Of a stretch of DNA of 64,000 bases, positions 34,931 to 45,843 are shown in pieces. The notes beneath the pieces were generated by a model. It had not been told where the DNA came from. It searched no databases and saw nothing but the letters and a program-made list of their open reading frames with translations. The stretch lies in contig NC_088915.1 in assembly GCF_963576675.1 (NCBI RefSeq), positions 36,857,501 through 36,921,500 of the forward strand, read 5' to 3'. Each line of letters starts with the position of its first letter. Position 1 is the first letter of the stretch. Origin of the DNA: Euphorbia lathyris (Eukaryota > Streptophyta > Magnoliopsida > Malpighiales > Euphorbiaceae). Position numbers and translations under genes: made by a program.

Positions 34931-37005
34931 CTTGTTAGACAAGGTGCCGAACGGCCTCGCCCGGGCGGACCGGGGGGTGGACACCTCATGGCGACGTAAG
35001 CGGTGATTGGCACCGAAAGCAACCAATCATGGAATCAAGCTGCTCGGCAGGATCGGAGCTCGGAGTATGGAAGAGTCGCCACCCACGAATGGGAAAATGA
35101 ACACCGATCCCTTGCGGGAGACCGGTGAGGGTTCGGGAAACTTAGGTACAAGCCGAGAAGGCTAGCTCCTTTCCGGAGAAAGGCTACTAGGCACCCCGAC
35201 ATCGCCCGGTTATGAACCACCGATCTCCTACTCAGCGTGTTAGGCGATAACAGACTAATCACATATTTCTTTAAGTTTAAAATTCATTTGAAACCTTTTC
35301 TTTCTCGCTTTGAAAACCGTTTTGAGCATGTTATTGAAAGTCATTTTTGTAAAGAATCACCCATTTTGCATAAATTTAAAGTATACAGGAGAGAGAGGGG
35401 GAGAAGAGAGAATTGATTTATTCACAGTGTGATTTCATGCTTTAGACTATACACTAACTCTAAGCTAATCTCACTCCCCGAAAAACGAGTTTATTTACAT
35501 GGTTCGTATCTTAATCGCCGTTGGAACGATTTAGGTACGTTTCAAAACCCCGTTAATTTACATGACATCGACTCGAATCGCCGTTGGAACGACTCGAGCG
35601 TTTGAAAACGTTTGAACAAGAAGTTTTAACCAAAAACGTGATTAAGCATACAAGTTCCTTCATTTTGTATAAAACTGTTTGGTTAGGAAAACGATTCAAA
35701 ACTTCATTATTTACAATGAAAACGATTTTAATTACAAGGTTCGCTTAATCCGTCATTGGAACGAATTAAGGTTTTAAAACGTGATATTTTTAGAAAGCGA
35801 TTTAAAACGACGAAAAACCTTTTTATTTACATTAAGAATCTCTAAAAAACTCTTTAGTTTAAATAATCAAATTGAAGTCTCTTTTTTGTGGTTTATTTCC
35901 CTTTTTTTCACTCAATTGAACCTTTACTTATCATAATCACAACAAATTAAATCACAATTACCAAACAAAACCCATTTAAAATATACATATAAATGTCTAA
36001 AGAATAAAAAAGGAATATATACATATATATACCTTTTTAGTAAAAAGATGGTGAATACACCTATAGATTAAAAATAAGGTAAAAACATAATATGTACTAT
36101 AGTTATTGATATATGCTAATAAAAAGGAAAATAACACTAAGTATAGTATACTTTTTATCCTAATTCAAAACATGTAAAAATAATGAATAAAGTTCATGAA
36201 TGAGAAAATAACATTTAACCTCAAATTAGTTTTTACACAATAGCTATATGGAAATTAACCCACCTAAAAGTACATCCCAATATCAATACCCAAAATAATA
36301 TCTAATAACCCAAAAGCATTTATAAATCATCCCAAATGGGCCAAGCAAATGATCCACAAAAATAATAATTAGATATAGCTTAAATGGACTTAAAGAAAAC
36401 CTATATATACATATATATATTTTTACAAAGTTAGATTAATATAAATAATACCCAAACTACTGTTACCAGGACCCGAATTATTCAAAAGCTTTAGATCTAA
36501 TCTATTCTATCATTTTTGGCCTTCGAACTACCCGAATCGGGTCATAGTCTATAACGGAAACTCCCAAAACGATGTTTTATTTTAAAACGTTAATTAAAAC
36601 ATTTTCTAAATCTAGATCTACAACGTTTTAGTCCCGAACTACCCCTAAATGGGTCACGGTTCGTATTGGGACATAAAACGAGGTTTTTATTTTAGATCCA
36701 AACTCAAGTGTTTGTAGAATGAAAGAAGAAAATTAATTTGACAAGTTTAAGCAATAAAAGTGCAAATAAAAGAGTAAAGGAGTAGATCTAAACAATAAAA
36801 ACGTAATAAAGAATGAAATGAAAGAGTAAACGGGTCTAGTTCCTCGGATTATTACCTCTCAATCGGTAATGGAGATGCCAAATCAAGTCGATTGATAGTG
36901 TTTTGAGTCGGTTTTTTGGGTTTTTGGGCGAATTCGGATCTCGTCGAATTTCTCCAGGGGTTCGGGTTTTTTCTTCCTCTCCTCTAATGCCTTGGGACTC
37001 CATCC

Positions 37006-37013
37006 TATTTATA
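37006..37013 (-). promoter_or_regulatory. TATA box of the 5' LTR of element C
   Basis: TATAAATA on the coding strand in a CCTATAAATAGG palindromic setting. It is absent from the truncated 3' LTR. Confidence 0.65.
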
Positions 37014-37089
37014 GGCATATGGAGCCCCAAACATAATGTATTTTTGGCTCCAAACCAACTTGGAGTCAAAGGTAAGCTAGATGGTTTTA

Positions 37090-37195
37090 TTGTTATGATT
37101 ATTATTATTATCATTATCACTATTATTATTATCATTATCACTATTATTTGTTATTATTATCATTATCACTATTATTTGTTATTTCTTTTTTTTAT
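37090..37195. repeat. ATT/ATC-rich tandem repeat in LTR of C
   Basis: A unit close to ATTATTATCATTATCACT recurs, with intervening ATTTGTT. The antisense low-complexity frame of Met and Ile is not a gene. Confidence 0.7.
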
Positions 37196-37238
37196 TTTTT
37201 ATTTTTTTAATTTTTTTTTAAATAAAAGCTAACAAATG

Positions 37239-37289
37239 CACTTGGCATTCGGCCAAGTGCATTTGCTGCACTTGGCCGAATGCCAAGTG
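37239..37289. repeat. Perfect 23-bp inverted repeat (cruciform) in LTR of C
   Basis: 37239-37261 is the exact reverse complement of 37267-37289, with a 5-base loop. Each arm is itself nearly palindromic (CACTTGGC...GCCAAGTG), so a four-lobed fold is possible. A GC hairpin (GGGCTGGGC at 37296-37304, GCCCAGCCC at 37312-37320) follows directly. Confidence 0.85.
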
Positions 37290-37839
37290 TAGGGAGGGCT
37301 GGGCCTGGGCGGCCCAGCCCTCGTCACGGGCCGTCCAACGGCCCCTGACGTAAATACCGGCCCCGACGGGACCGCGTTTATATATACTAAAAAAAAATAA
37401 GTTTAACTAAATAAAATACATCTAAAAACAACCAAAATCAATAACGATTGATTTTCGTCAAAACCAATTTTATTAGCTTTTATAAAATTGATCCTTTTAC
37501 AAAACCATATATATATATATATATATATATATTCTTTGGATTGCTCGAATACCAAAATAAAACCCTCTATCATCCCGAGATTTTATTAATAATAAAATTA
37601 GTAAGAAAAGGGTGTGAAATACCCCGAACTCGGCGAGATGATTTAAGATTTCACTCGCGGAACCGATTCGCCCGTCATCTCGATTCGATTTCCGAATTCG
37701 ATCAAACCGGTCTCCACGGTTCCTTCGAACAACGTTTTTTTCATTATTATTTTTATTGACTCATCATTTATTTCAATCGACTGATTTGGATCCCTTTTTA
37801 TAATTTTTCTTCATCGGTCCTCCGACCCCGGTGTCTACA

Positions 37840-37844
37840 CCTGT
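37840..37844. repeat. Target-site duplication of element C, right copy (CCTGT)
   Basis: Identical to 24941-24945. The A LTR resumes here. Confidence 0.95.
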
Positions 37845-37982
37845 CTTTACTTTATATATATTTTTGCACTCAATATTGAACAAACACATTAGTACAATTA
37901 AATCAAAGCATTTAAATTTAATTGCCTCATAATCATGGATGTTTTTGTCAAATCAAAATCTTGTGGAAAAGGTGTTTCAACA
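37845..37982 (-). repeat. 5' LTR of element A, piece 3 of 3
   Basis: Matches the last part of 1786-3194 and ends TTTCAACA at 37982. Confidence 0.95.
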
Positions 37983-37987
37983 CATAC
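37983..37987. repeat. Target-site duplication of element A, right copy (CATAC)
   Basis: Identical to 1781-1785. The LINE frame resumes at 37988. Confidence 0.95.
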
Positions 37988-39049
37988 CACTTAATCGAAC
38001 AGACTCGCCGGACTGCAGTAGATAGACCGGGGTCGTCTACGGAAAATGAAAAGTGTTTTGATCAGATTTGGCGACTCCGACTCCCGTCAAAGATACTTCA
38101 TTTCTGCTAGATATTGTTCAAAGGCCTGTTGCCTTGTTTTGCTGTGCTGGAAAAAAGGGGAATTGCTGTTCATAATTCTTGTAAGGTATGTTCTAATCCT
38201 GATGAAACCTTAATGCATTCTTTCATTTACTGTAAAGCAGTTGTAGCGGTTTGGAAGAAAATCAAGTTATCGGTGCGGCTTGATAAGATGAACGCCTGCA
38301 CGGTTGACACGTGGATCAGACTATGTCAAGAATCCCTTCTGCAACAAGAAATTCTCCTTGCAATTACTATAATGTGGTGGTTGTGGTTCAGACGTAACAA
38401 ATTCGTCCATGACGATATATGGATAGACACTGATACGTTGATCAAGAAGGTGACGGATTACATTCGCGAGATTGACGACTGTGCAGCACCTATAGAGACG
38501 AACCTACCCTTTGATACAAATTCCAACCGGTTAAGCATCGACTCTACAAAAGTATGGTATCCTCCCCCGAGCGGCGTCATTAAAATTAACTGTGATGCCA
38601 AATTCGGGGATAACGGCCATGCGTGTAGAGCTGGCTTAGTCGCGCGGAATTCCAAAGGGGAGGTAATGGCGTCGGCCGGGATCCCACTCCGGTTCTGCAG
38701 CTCAGTCGAAGAGGCCGAATTGCAGGCGGTATTTGAAGGATTACTGTTCGCACGGGACTACTGTTTCGAGAACATCATCATTGAAACTGACGCCCATGTG
38801 ATAGTTACAGCAATTCAAACAAAAACCTTCCCGAATTCGGCTCTGCGGTTTGTCTATGAGGATGTTGATAGTTGGTTTTCCATCTTTTCTAGTTCTGTTA
38901 TCCAATTTGTTTCTAGAGAGGGGAATAAGGTAGCCCATTACATGGCTCAATGGGCTACGGATTTACACGGATCTATGGTTTTCATAGAGGACTGCCCCGC
39001 CGCTATTTGGCATTTCATTCATCAGGATGTAAACGCTATTATTCATTAA
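37988..39049 (+). pseudogene. LINE zinc-binding region and RNase H, right part (broken)
   Basis: Continues the reverse transcriptase frame from 1785. First the reverse-transcriptase-associated zinc-binding region (IWRLRLPSKILHF, then CKVCSNPDETLMHSFIYC), interrupted by TAG at 38108-38110. Next a linker, then an RNase H (INCDAKFGDNGHACRAGLVA, EEAELQAVFEGLLFA, IIIETDAHVIVTA) of the type found at the C end of many plant L1-type LINEs. The frame ends at 39049, followed by an A-rich tail, which supports this as the true 3' end of the LINE. Confidence 0.88.
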
Positions 39050-39082
39050 TTCATTGATTATTTTCGGAAAAAAAAAGAAAAA

Positions 39083-39956
39083 TGGTACATTTAGCCCTAA
39101 CGTTTTTGGTAAAGTGTATATTTAGCCCTAACATACAAAATTATCCAAATTTAACTCTAATTTTTCCAAGGAAGATCAATTTTAGCCTTACGCTATTGAA
39201 AGTTTTAAAAGACTGTGTTGACTTTTATTTAACTGTCACATCATACCTTCCAAACATTAATTATGTCTAAGATAGTTAGGACCTGTTTAATTTACCTGCT
39301 GTTTACTGTTGACCATGTGTATTTGTTCATTTGAGTCGCTATCGTAGTAAGAAATATGGAAAAGGTGTTCACATAATTTGGGCTTATGTTGAAAGCAATT
39401 CTCTATAGGAATTTGTTGATCAACTCTATTGGTGTGACAATTGGTGTTTCAATATTGGGAGTTTCATTATTGACCTTTTCTTGCCAAATCCACTACCAAT
39501 AGTTGTTGCTTTAGGAGCTGACGAAGTCATTGTAATTTCTCAGCTCCATGCTCACTGCACCAATGTTAAATATGGTAGAATTTACAGTGATTGGATGTTT
39601 AGTTCTTCCTCTAAATCTGATTGCTTCCTCCAAAAGAAGGGAAACATCACTGGCATGAGGTACTTTTTGATACCTAAATCAGTATCTTCGCATAGACAAA
39701 TAAGAAAAATAGATAAATAATGGTGTGCCTAACGTACTTGGAGTTCCAAGTATCCTAATTTACATAGTTCCTAGAGTAAGACTTCACTTGTCATATTCTT
39801 TATTCAAGAACTAATACTCTAACCAGAATAGAAAGTGACCAATTATTCACACCGTGTCTTAAGAAATCTTAACCTATACAAGACTTTCAAAGTGCACATG
39901 TTACTTTTTTATAATAACAAATTCAGATCGTTAAATATATGGGTTTGGAGTGCCTT
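39083..39956. other. Gene-free spacer right of the LINE
   Basis: No supported gene. It contains TTTAGCCCTAAC repeated twice near 39092 and 39121, of the sort common in small plant repeats. The 79-codon frame at 39481 has no recognisable motif. Confidence 0.5.
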
Positions 39957-39960
39957 CTAT

Positions 39961-40094
39961 GGTTACTTTGTTTTTTACAAAGTACCATTACTTGGTGTGT
40001 TTTCACCATTGGATGATGTAATATAAAATTAATCCAATAGTGAAAACACACAAAGTAAGGCTTATTTTGTTAAAAAAACAAAGTAAGTATAACC
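39961..40094. mobile_element. Small foldback (MITE-like) element
   Basis: The left arm (39961-40018) and the right arm (about 40031-40094) are imperfect reverse complements over about 58 bp, meeting at CCATTGGATGA/ATCCAATAG. No coding sequence. A hairpin MITE is the best fit; family and target duplication were not resolved. Confidence 0.6.
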
Positions 40095-40290
40095 TTTACC
40101 ATGGGTTTGGACTATCCGATCCGAGCTCCATTCACAAATCCAACAAATAGCATTGCATGTTCTCAATTATTGTACATCCATTTTAAACATGATTAATACT
40201 ACTTGAAATTTACTCTAAAAGTGACGGGTAATTCACCCCAAAGTTAATAAATTTTGAGTGACCCCTCACACTCATGTTGACATTTATGTT

Positions 40291-41001
40291 TTTTTTTATC
40301 TAATGCTTCACCAGCCCTCTTAACTTGTTCAAATTAGTCATTTTACCCTCTCAACTCATCGAATGTCCTATTTACTCCCTTAACTCCATAAAAGTGGTAT
40401 TTCTCACCCCTCAACTTGTCCATTTATCCCCCAACTTATAGAATGTTCTATTTACCTCCTTAACTCCATAAAAGTGGTATTTTTCACCTCTTACAATCCG
40501 TTATCGAAGCCTAGATTGATAACTTTTTTTAAACGTTAAACCTATATTTATGTTATTTTGTAAGTGGAACCTAAATTGATACTTTTCTAGAAATTATAGG
40601 CCTATTTTGGTACATTATCCCTACATATAATGTATTTAACTTGTTTATAGTAATGTTCTTGTTATTTGTATTTTTTATTCGTTCTTTCTCTTTTCAATTT
40701 TTTTACTACTATAAAAGGATAAGAAATACAATTTTTATGGAGTTAAGAGGGTAAATAAGATCATAAGTGGTGAAAAATACCACTTTTATGGAGTTAAGAG
40801 GGTAAATATGATATTCGATGAGTTGAGAATGAGTAAAATGATAAATTTGGACAAGTTAAGGGGGTGAGAAATACCATTTTTATAGAGTTAAAGGGGTAAA
40901 TAGGACATTCGATGAGTTGGAGGGGTAAAATGATAAATTTGGACAAGTTAAGGAGCTGGAGAAGCATTAAGTTTTTTTTTTTTTTTTTTTTTCTGATAAA
41001 A
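40291..41001. mobile_element. 711-bp inverted-repeat element with 12-bp flanking repeats
   Basis: GACATTTATGTT occurs directly at both edges (40279-40290 and 41002-41013). The arms are inverted: CTAATGCTTCACCAGC on the left against the reverse complement of GCTGGAGAAGCATTAAG on the right. Each arm contains a unit of about 90 bp (around CATAAAAGTGGTATTTCTCACC) repeated twice. A long T run lies at the right edge. A 12-bp duplication is longer than usual for MITEs. No gene. Confidence 0.7.
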
Positions 41002-41013
41002 GACATTTATGTT

Positions 41014-41539
41014 ACTCCACTCCCCTTAATCGCTTTGGCATTTCCGCAATAAGCAATAAGTTTAGGAACCCTTTGGAATCCCAGTGGCCCACAATAGAAA
41101 ACATGTCCAAGACAAAACCATAATCCTCCAAATATGTATGTGGTTATTTTATTTGAAGGATCCACAAAGATTTATTGTTGCCAATATGATATATATGGGC
41201 CAAATTACACATGACATGAGCCTCAACAAACACTCATTATTGGTCTGCTCAAGTCATAATAGCACGGTAAAAATGAGGGAGTCAAACATAAAGATCTATC
41301 TTTAATTACAAAATTCTAAAATTTTACTCAACATTTTTAAGTAAAAATCAAAATTTATCCCTAATTAACAATAGACTCATTTAATATTAATGATTTATTA
41401 TTTAACTATCATATTGGAACTTTCAAGATATCAATTATGTTTAAAGTATTTACTATGAAACTGACACAACTATAAACAATATGTCAAAATCAATGTTATG
41501 AAAATCGGATCTGACTGGCTGATTTAACCGGTTCGACCG
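41014..41539. other. Gene-free spacer left of element E
   Basis: No gene seen. The last 50 bases (AATCGGATCTGACTGG through GGTTCGACCG) resemble the start of the repeat at 57583. Confidence 0.5.
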
Positions 41540-43383
41540 TGTGAAGGAAAATAGGCAAACGTTTGGCAGCGAAAATATAAATTTTTTAACCTATTTCCTT
41601 TAACCAAGATCCGTTAGTCGTTATTTCATATAAAGAGGGATAGAAGGAAATACCTTTTGAAGTTCTATCTACTGTTGCAATCGAAGTGCCATCAACTCTT
41701 ACTCCGAGTTCACGAGCACAAAACAAAACACAATTCAAACGAAGTTAGAATTCAACCGTATAATAGCAATCAAAGTAGATTGCCTCTAACTAATCAACAC
41801 AAGATCAAGGAATAAAAAAAAAAAGATGAAAAATCAATTGATCGGAAGCAAGCGGTGAAGAATTGATCCACTACGGTAGGGGTCGATTTTTCTCTCTCCC
41901 GGGGTTGCTAGTGTTGACCGAAATTTACCATTAAGGGGGGTTTATATGGCCTCTTCCATCTAAACCCTAGTCAGATAGAATTAGGTTACTGAATAAGAAT
42001 TTACTTCGGAATAAAACTCTTATTGTTATTATCTATAATTATATCTAAATATAAAGATAATAATAAGTTATTAATAGGATAATAATTAGAAGCAATTTAA
42101 TCTCATTAAATCTCCTAACTTATTTATCCTACAATTAATTTAATTCATAATCATAATCTAATTATAATTATAATTGTTTAAAAATAAATTAATTCCTTTA
42201 TGTGTTATAACACATAAATTGCCCCCCCCCCTTGTTACTGGACCTTAGTGGACTCAGTTGGGCTTCCGTCAATTAATTAACATATGTTTCTCTTTTGGGT
42301 TCCAAGTCTTATGTGTGACCCATTAGGTTTTTATTGCTTCTAGCCGTATACAACTATTAAATTAATTTCTCAGAATTATATTCAATCTTTGTATAACGGA
42401 ATGAGTACGCGAACTGTGATTGGCAGATCCGAAACATTCCCCCAGAGCTATAAGAAGACATGTTGATTCTGTCGTTGATCTTTCCGTATTAGTTACAGTA
42501 TAATTCGATCCTTCATCAACTACATCCTTGAACAAAATCTTATGACTATGGATAATGTCAAGTCATATAGAGCGAGACGTTCGTTTTACTTGTACAGGCC
42601 GAGTTAACTCCAATTAGATAGGTTAAGTGAAATCTGTATTTCAAGTCTTAAGCTATCACCTTGCAAGGATTTAGAGTTAAGTCTTCCACAAGCGATCCTT
42701 GGACGTATCTCCCATTTATCAGGAGTAACAAATGCTCAATCCAATGTATAACTATCCTGCAATTACTTCCTGTGATACCCAACGTCTGCCGTACACACCC
42801 TAGAGTCATCCCTGTTATGGATCGTGTTACAACAGGATCAAAGCATCACATTCCATAATTCATAATCACTAATTAACATTCCTTTGAGTCTCAGGATTAC
42901 TTATACCTATTAATACCAATGAGATGAACAGGTGACAAGGATAAATCTACCCATCCTGTTATCTCAAGTCGGGTCCCCAATCCTAATGAACCCCTTTCAT
43001 TGGATCCATGTAACTGTCTAGATATCTGCATATCTGAAGCTTGTGAGATCAGCTCTCTGTCTCGACAGAAAACATTGTTACATGCAAGTATCAACAGTGT
43101 TATGTCAATCCCTATTCAAAACATATCACTTGACTTGGGGTGGCTTTAAGTTTATTAGTTTATTATAATGTTTCGTCTCACTTCATGCTTGTATAAACAC
43201 TTTATAATCACTTTAAATAAACTTAGGGATTTCCTTTTATTAGACTTATTTAGTTCTTTAAAAGAGGTTGCCTTTATACAGTTATGAAATCATATCTTAT
43301 TAAAACAAATGACATAAAAAACAATTCATTTACATTAGGTTTATATCCTGAAACAATTGTCTATAGGACACTAAACCCTAACA
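41540..43383 (-). repeat. 3' LTR of element E, about 1844 bp
   Basis: The right end CCCTAACA abuts a purine tract (plus strand TACTCCCACTTGG). The left end is placed at TGTGAAGG, the first TG preceding sequence that looks like LTR R/U5. TATA box at 41941-41946 (TATAAA on the coding strand). It contains an unusual run of C near 42220-42232. The left edge is uncertain by a few bases. Confidence 0.8.
41941..41946 (-). promoter_or_regulatory. TATA box in the 3' LTR of element E
   Basis: TATAAA on the coding strand. The corresponding part of the 5' LTR is deleted, so the only remaining promoter of E points outward. Confidence 0.5.
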
Positions 43384-43397
43384 TACTCCCACTTGGA

Positions 43398-44789
43398 CTA
43401 AAGCCAATTGTTTCTACAACTTATCCTAGTAGAACTTAAATGATGATCATGTACTTTCTGGGTTAAGGGCTTTGTCAATGGATCTGCAACATTGTCCTCT
43501 ATAGGTACTCTTTCTATTCTCACATCTCCTCTAGCCACAATCTCTCTTATGATGTGGTATCGCTTTAGGTAGTGCTTGGATGCATTATGAGACCGTGGTT
43601 CCTTTGCTTGCGCAATGGCTCCATTGTTATCACAGTACACAGTAATAGGATTGACAATGTCAGGCACCACACCTAGTTCTGTAATGAACTTTCTAATCCA
43701 AACTGCTTCCTTTGCTGCTTTCACAGCAGCGATGTACTCTGACTCGGTCGTAGAGAAAGCTACGCTTCCCTGCTTGGAACTCTTCCAACTAACCGCGCCC
43801 CCATTCAAGATAAACAGGTATCCTGATTGGGATCTAAAATCGTTCTCATCTGTGAGATGACTGGCATCTAAAAATCCTTCTATTTTCAGATCCTCTTCTC
43901 CGTACACTAGGAACATATCTTTAGTCCTTCTCAAGTACTTAAGAATGTTCTTGACGGTATTCCAATGCTCGTCACCTGGATTACCTTGATAATGACTCGT
44001 TATGCTTAACGTGAACGCTACGTCAGGTCTAGTGCAAAGCATAGCATACATAATCGAACCGATTGCGCTGGTGTACGGAATTACAGCCATACATTTCTTA
44101 TCATCTTCGGTTTCAGGACATTGATGATTGCTCAACTTTACCGCATGTACCATGGGTAACTTACCTCATTTCGATTCAAGCATGCTAAACCGCTTTAGCA
44201 CCTTTTCAATGTATGTAGCCTGTGAAAGACCAAGCAGTCTTCTTGATCTATCTCTATAGATCTTTATCCCTAGTATATAAGCTGCTTCACCAAGGTCTTT
44301 CATGGAGAAGTTACCTGATAACCATACTTTCACCGACTGTAGTAGAGCTATGTCATTTCCCATTAGTAATATATCATCCACATATAATATGAGAAATACA
44401 ACTGAGCTCCCACTTGCTTTCTTATAAATACAAGCTTCTTTGTAATTTTGTTCGAAACCAAACTGTTTTATGGTTTTGTCAAAACGCTTGTTCCAGCTTC
44501 TTGATGCTTGCTTGAGTCCATAAATGGATCTATAAAGTTTGCAAACCTTGGTTGCATCCTTTGATGTGAAACCTTCAGGTTGCATCATATATACATCCTC
44601 AAGCAGGTTTCCGTTTAGGAAAGCTGTTTTCACATCCATTTGCCAAATCTCGTAATCGTAGTGAGCGGCAATAACGAGCATTATTCTGATTGATTTGGAC
44701 ATGGCTATAGGAGAGAAAGTTTCGTCATAATCAATTCTTTGTTTCTGACGATATCCTTTCGCTACTAACCTAGCTTTGTAGGTGTTAAC
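43398..44789 (-). pseudogene. End of Copia pol of element E (RT and RNase H)
   Basis: From 44789 the frame gives ARLVAKGY, then MDVKTAFLNGNLLEDVYM, IYGLKQASRSWNKRF and the catalytic YVDD in LILYVDDILLMG, then the connection region. A TGA at 44166-44168 cuts the frame, which then continues with YAMLCTRPDVAF, the RNase H landmarks GFLDASHLTDENDFRSQSGY, STTESEYIAA and YCDNNGAIAQA, and a C-terminal DPLTKPL. The upstream part is cut by element D at 44790. This is a Copia family distinct from A, B and D. Confidence 0.88.
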
Positions 44790-45843
44790 TGTTGGTCCCG
44801 TGTGATTAGTTCCAAAGGGGGGGGGGGGGGTTAGGAACTAATATAATTTTTCTTTTTAATTATGCTGGCTTAATATAATTCTTTGAGTTTTACAACTCAG
44901 CTTTGGTCAGCACGGCCGAGTGAGGCGTAAGACAATTTTAGTCAAATACTGACTAGAGCTGTTTTACTTGCGAGTTGGGAAATGACACTTTTGTGGTCAG
45001 CTTCCAACTCAGCATTCTGATTTACTCAGTGTCAGTTTAAATAATTTATATACTGAGTAAATATAACAAGCAACACATACATATATATATTGAGAGAGAG
45101 AGAGAGTTAGAAATTACTCAGCACGACTTATCCTGGTTCAGCCTCTCCGCCTACGTCCAGTTCCCAGAATCCCTCCGGGCTTTTTCAATCAATACTGAGC
45201 TCTTTAAAGGTAGAGCACAAACCGTTTACAAGGAAGTTGAATATGCAAGAGTACCGTCCTCTATTCGTCTACTCAACTCCTACTAAGTGCTATAATCGAA
45301 CACCTAGATTTCTCTACCGCTGAGTACTTAAAACCGAGTACTCAGCACTACTCTCTCAATTTCACAATTGATACAGAATTGTTCCTTTTCAGACAAAGAA
45401 CACTTTAGATGATTACAAAAATCACTCTAGCTTTTACACAGAAATAGAAATTTGGTGTAAGATCTTTTTCTTGTTTTGGTGTGCTTTTGTATGTATGCTT
45501 TTTCTCTTGTATTACAGCCAAGGATCCAAGAAGTGTACTTGTCCTTTTATAGGTGAAATCTGAAGCAGAAATGATTTGAATCTGGAATTGTCCGTTGGAT
45601 TCAAACGGCTTTTTCTTGCGACATGTTCTGGTCAGCTTCAGATTTGCAGGCCAATCCTGTCGTCTGAATTCCGCAGGCGCCAGGCTTGTCTTCTTCTCGC
45701 AGGTTTGTCTTCTTATACAGGTTTCGTCTTTTAGCTAGCGGACATTTGACCCATGCATCTCGAAATTAACTCTTTGCATAATTCCAAGGTTTCTATTATT
45801 GGTGCAGACAGTTGTCGGATCTTGTCTTTTAGCAAACAGATCA
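44790..45843 (-). repeat. 3' LTR of element D, truncated
   Basis: Begins TGTTGGTCCC and follows the other D LTR up to about 45843 (AGCAAACAGATCA), then jumps to sequence belonging upstream of the extra gene. Purine tract and LTR start (coding sense) are gone. U5 hairpin at 44805-44842 with an expanded G run; TATA box at 45545-45551. Confidence 0.88.
44805..44842 (-). other. U5 hairpin with expanded poly-C loop, element D 3' LTR
   Basis: ATTAGTTCC/GGAACTAAT stem as in A; the G run is about twice as long as in the other D LTR. Confidence 0.72.

Larger units (their letters stand above)
24946..37839 (-). mobile_element. Ty3/Gypsy element C, Tat-type, with multiplied gag modules
   Basis: Inserted in the A LTR, flanked by CCTGT (24941-24945 and 37840-37844). 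From right to left: 5' LTR (34933-37839), primer site, 1.9 kb leader, gag-like region with four modules, reverse transcriptase, RNase H, a second archaeal-type RNase H, integrase, then a truncated 3' LTR (24946-26487). The extra RNase H between RNase H and integrase marks the Tat branch of plant Gypsy elements. Many stops and frameshifts, a mutated integrase active site and a deleted 3' LTR half make it inactive. Confidence 0.93.
34933..37839 (-). repeat. 5' LTR of element C, full length 2907 bp
   Basis: Begins TGTTAGACAAGG and ends GTGTCTACA on the plus strand. It carries the TATA box, two GC-rich hairpins, an ATT/ATC-rich tandem stretch at about 37090-37195 and an AT dinucleotide run at 37506-37532. 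Only its left 1543 bp have a partner in the truncated 3' LTR. Confidence 0.93.
1786..37982 (-). mobile_element. Copia element A (extra-gene, SIRE-like type), host of B and C
   Basis: An LTR retrotransposon coding on the minus strand. From right to left: 5' LTR (12198-12518, continued at 23996-24945 and 37845-37982), primer site, gag, pol (protease, integrase, reverse transcriptase, RNase H, in the Copia order), spacer with its own TATA box, extra gene, purine tract and 3' LTR (1786-3194). The 5' LTR is interrupted by B and by C. By eye the two LTRs differ at roughly 25 of about 1400 positions. Assignment to the SIRE/Maximus group rests on gag/pol sequence style, several zinc knuckles and a long gene after pol; it is an inference. 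Confidence 0.92.
1..39082 (+). mobile_element. Plant L1-type LINE, split by a 36 kb nested insertion
   Basis: A non-LTR retrotransposon on the plus strand whose 5' part lies outside the window. The left piece (1-1785) encodes the reverse transcriptase core. The right piece (37988-39049) encodes the zinc-binding region and an RNase H, followed by an A-rich tail near 39068-39082. The two pieces rejoin in one reading frame at an intact Tyr codon once the 36 kb between the CATAC duplications is removed, which proves that element A landed inside an existing LINE. Both halves carry stops and frameshifts, so the LINE is dead. Confidence 0.9.

Noticed and set aside
37090..37195. CRISPR-like spacing of ATT/ATC repeats
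   Set aside because: No unique spacers and a plant context; a simple tandem repeat.
36836..37232. Low-complexity frames on both strands (Ile/Met or Tyr/Phe rich)
   Set aside because: Produced by the ATT/ATC tandem repeat in the LTR of C.
39481..39720. 79-codon plus-strand frame
   Set aside because: No homology recognised, no conserved neighbours; probably chance.
42661..42858. 65-codon frames in LTRs of E and F (also 56829-57026 and 52676-52873)
   Set aside because: Recur only because the LTR is repeated.
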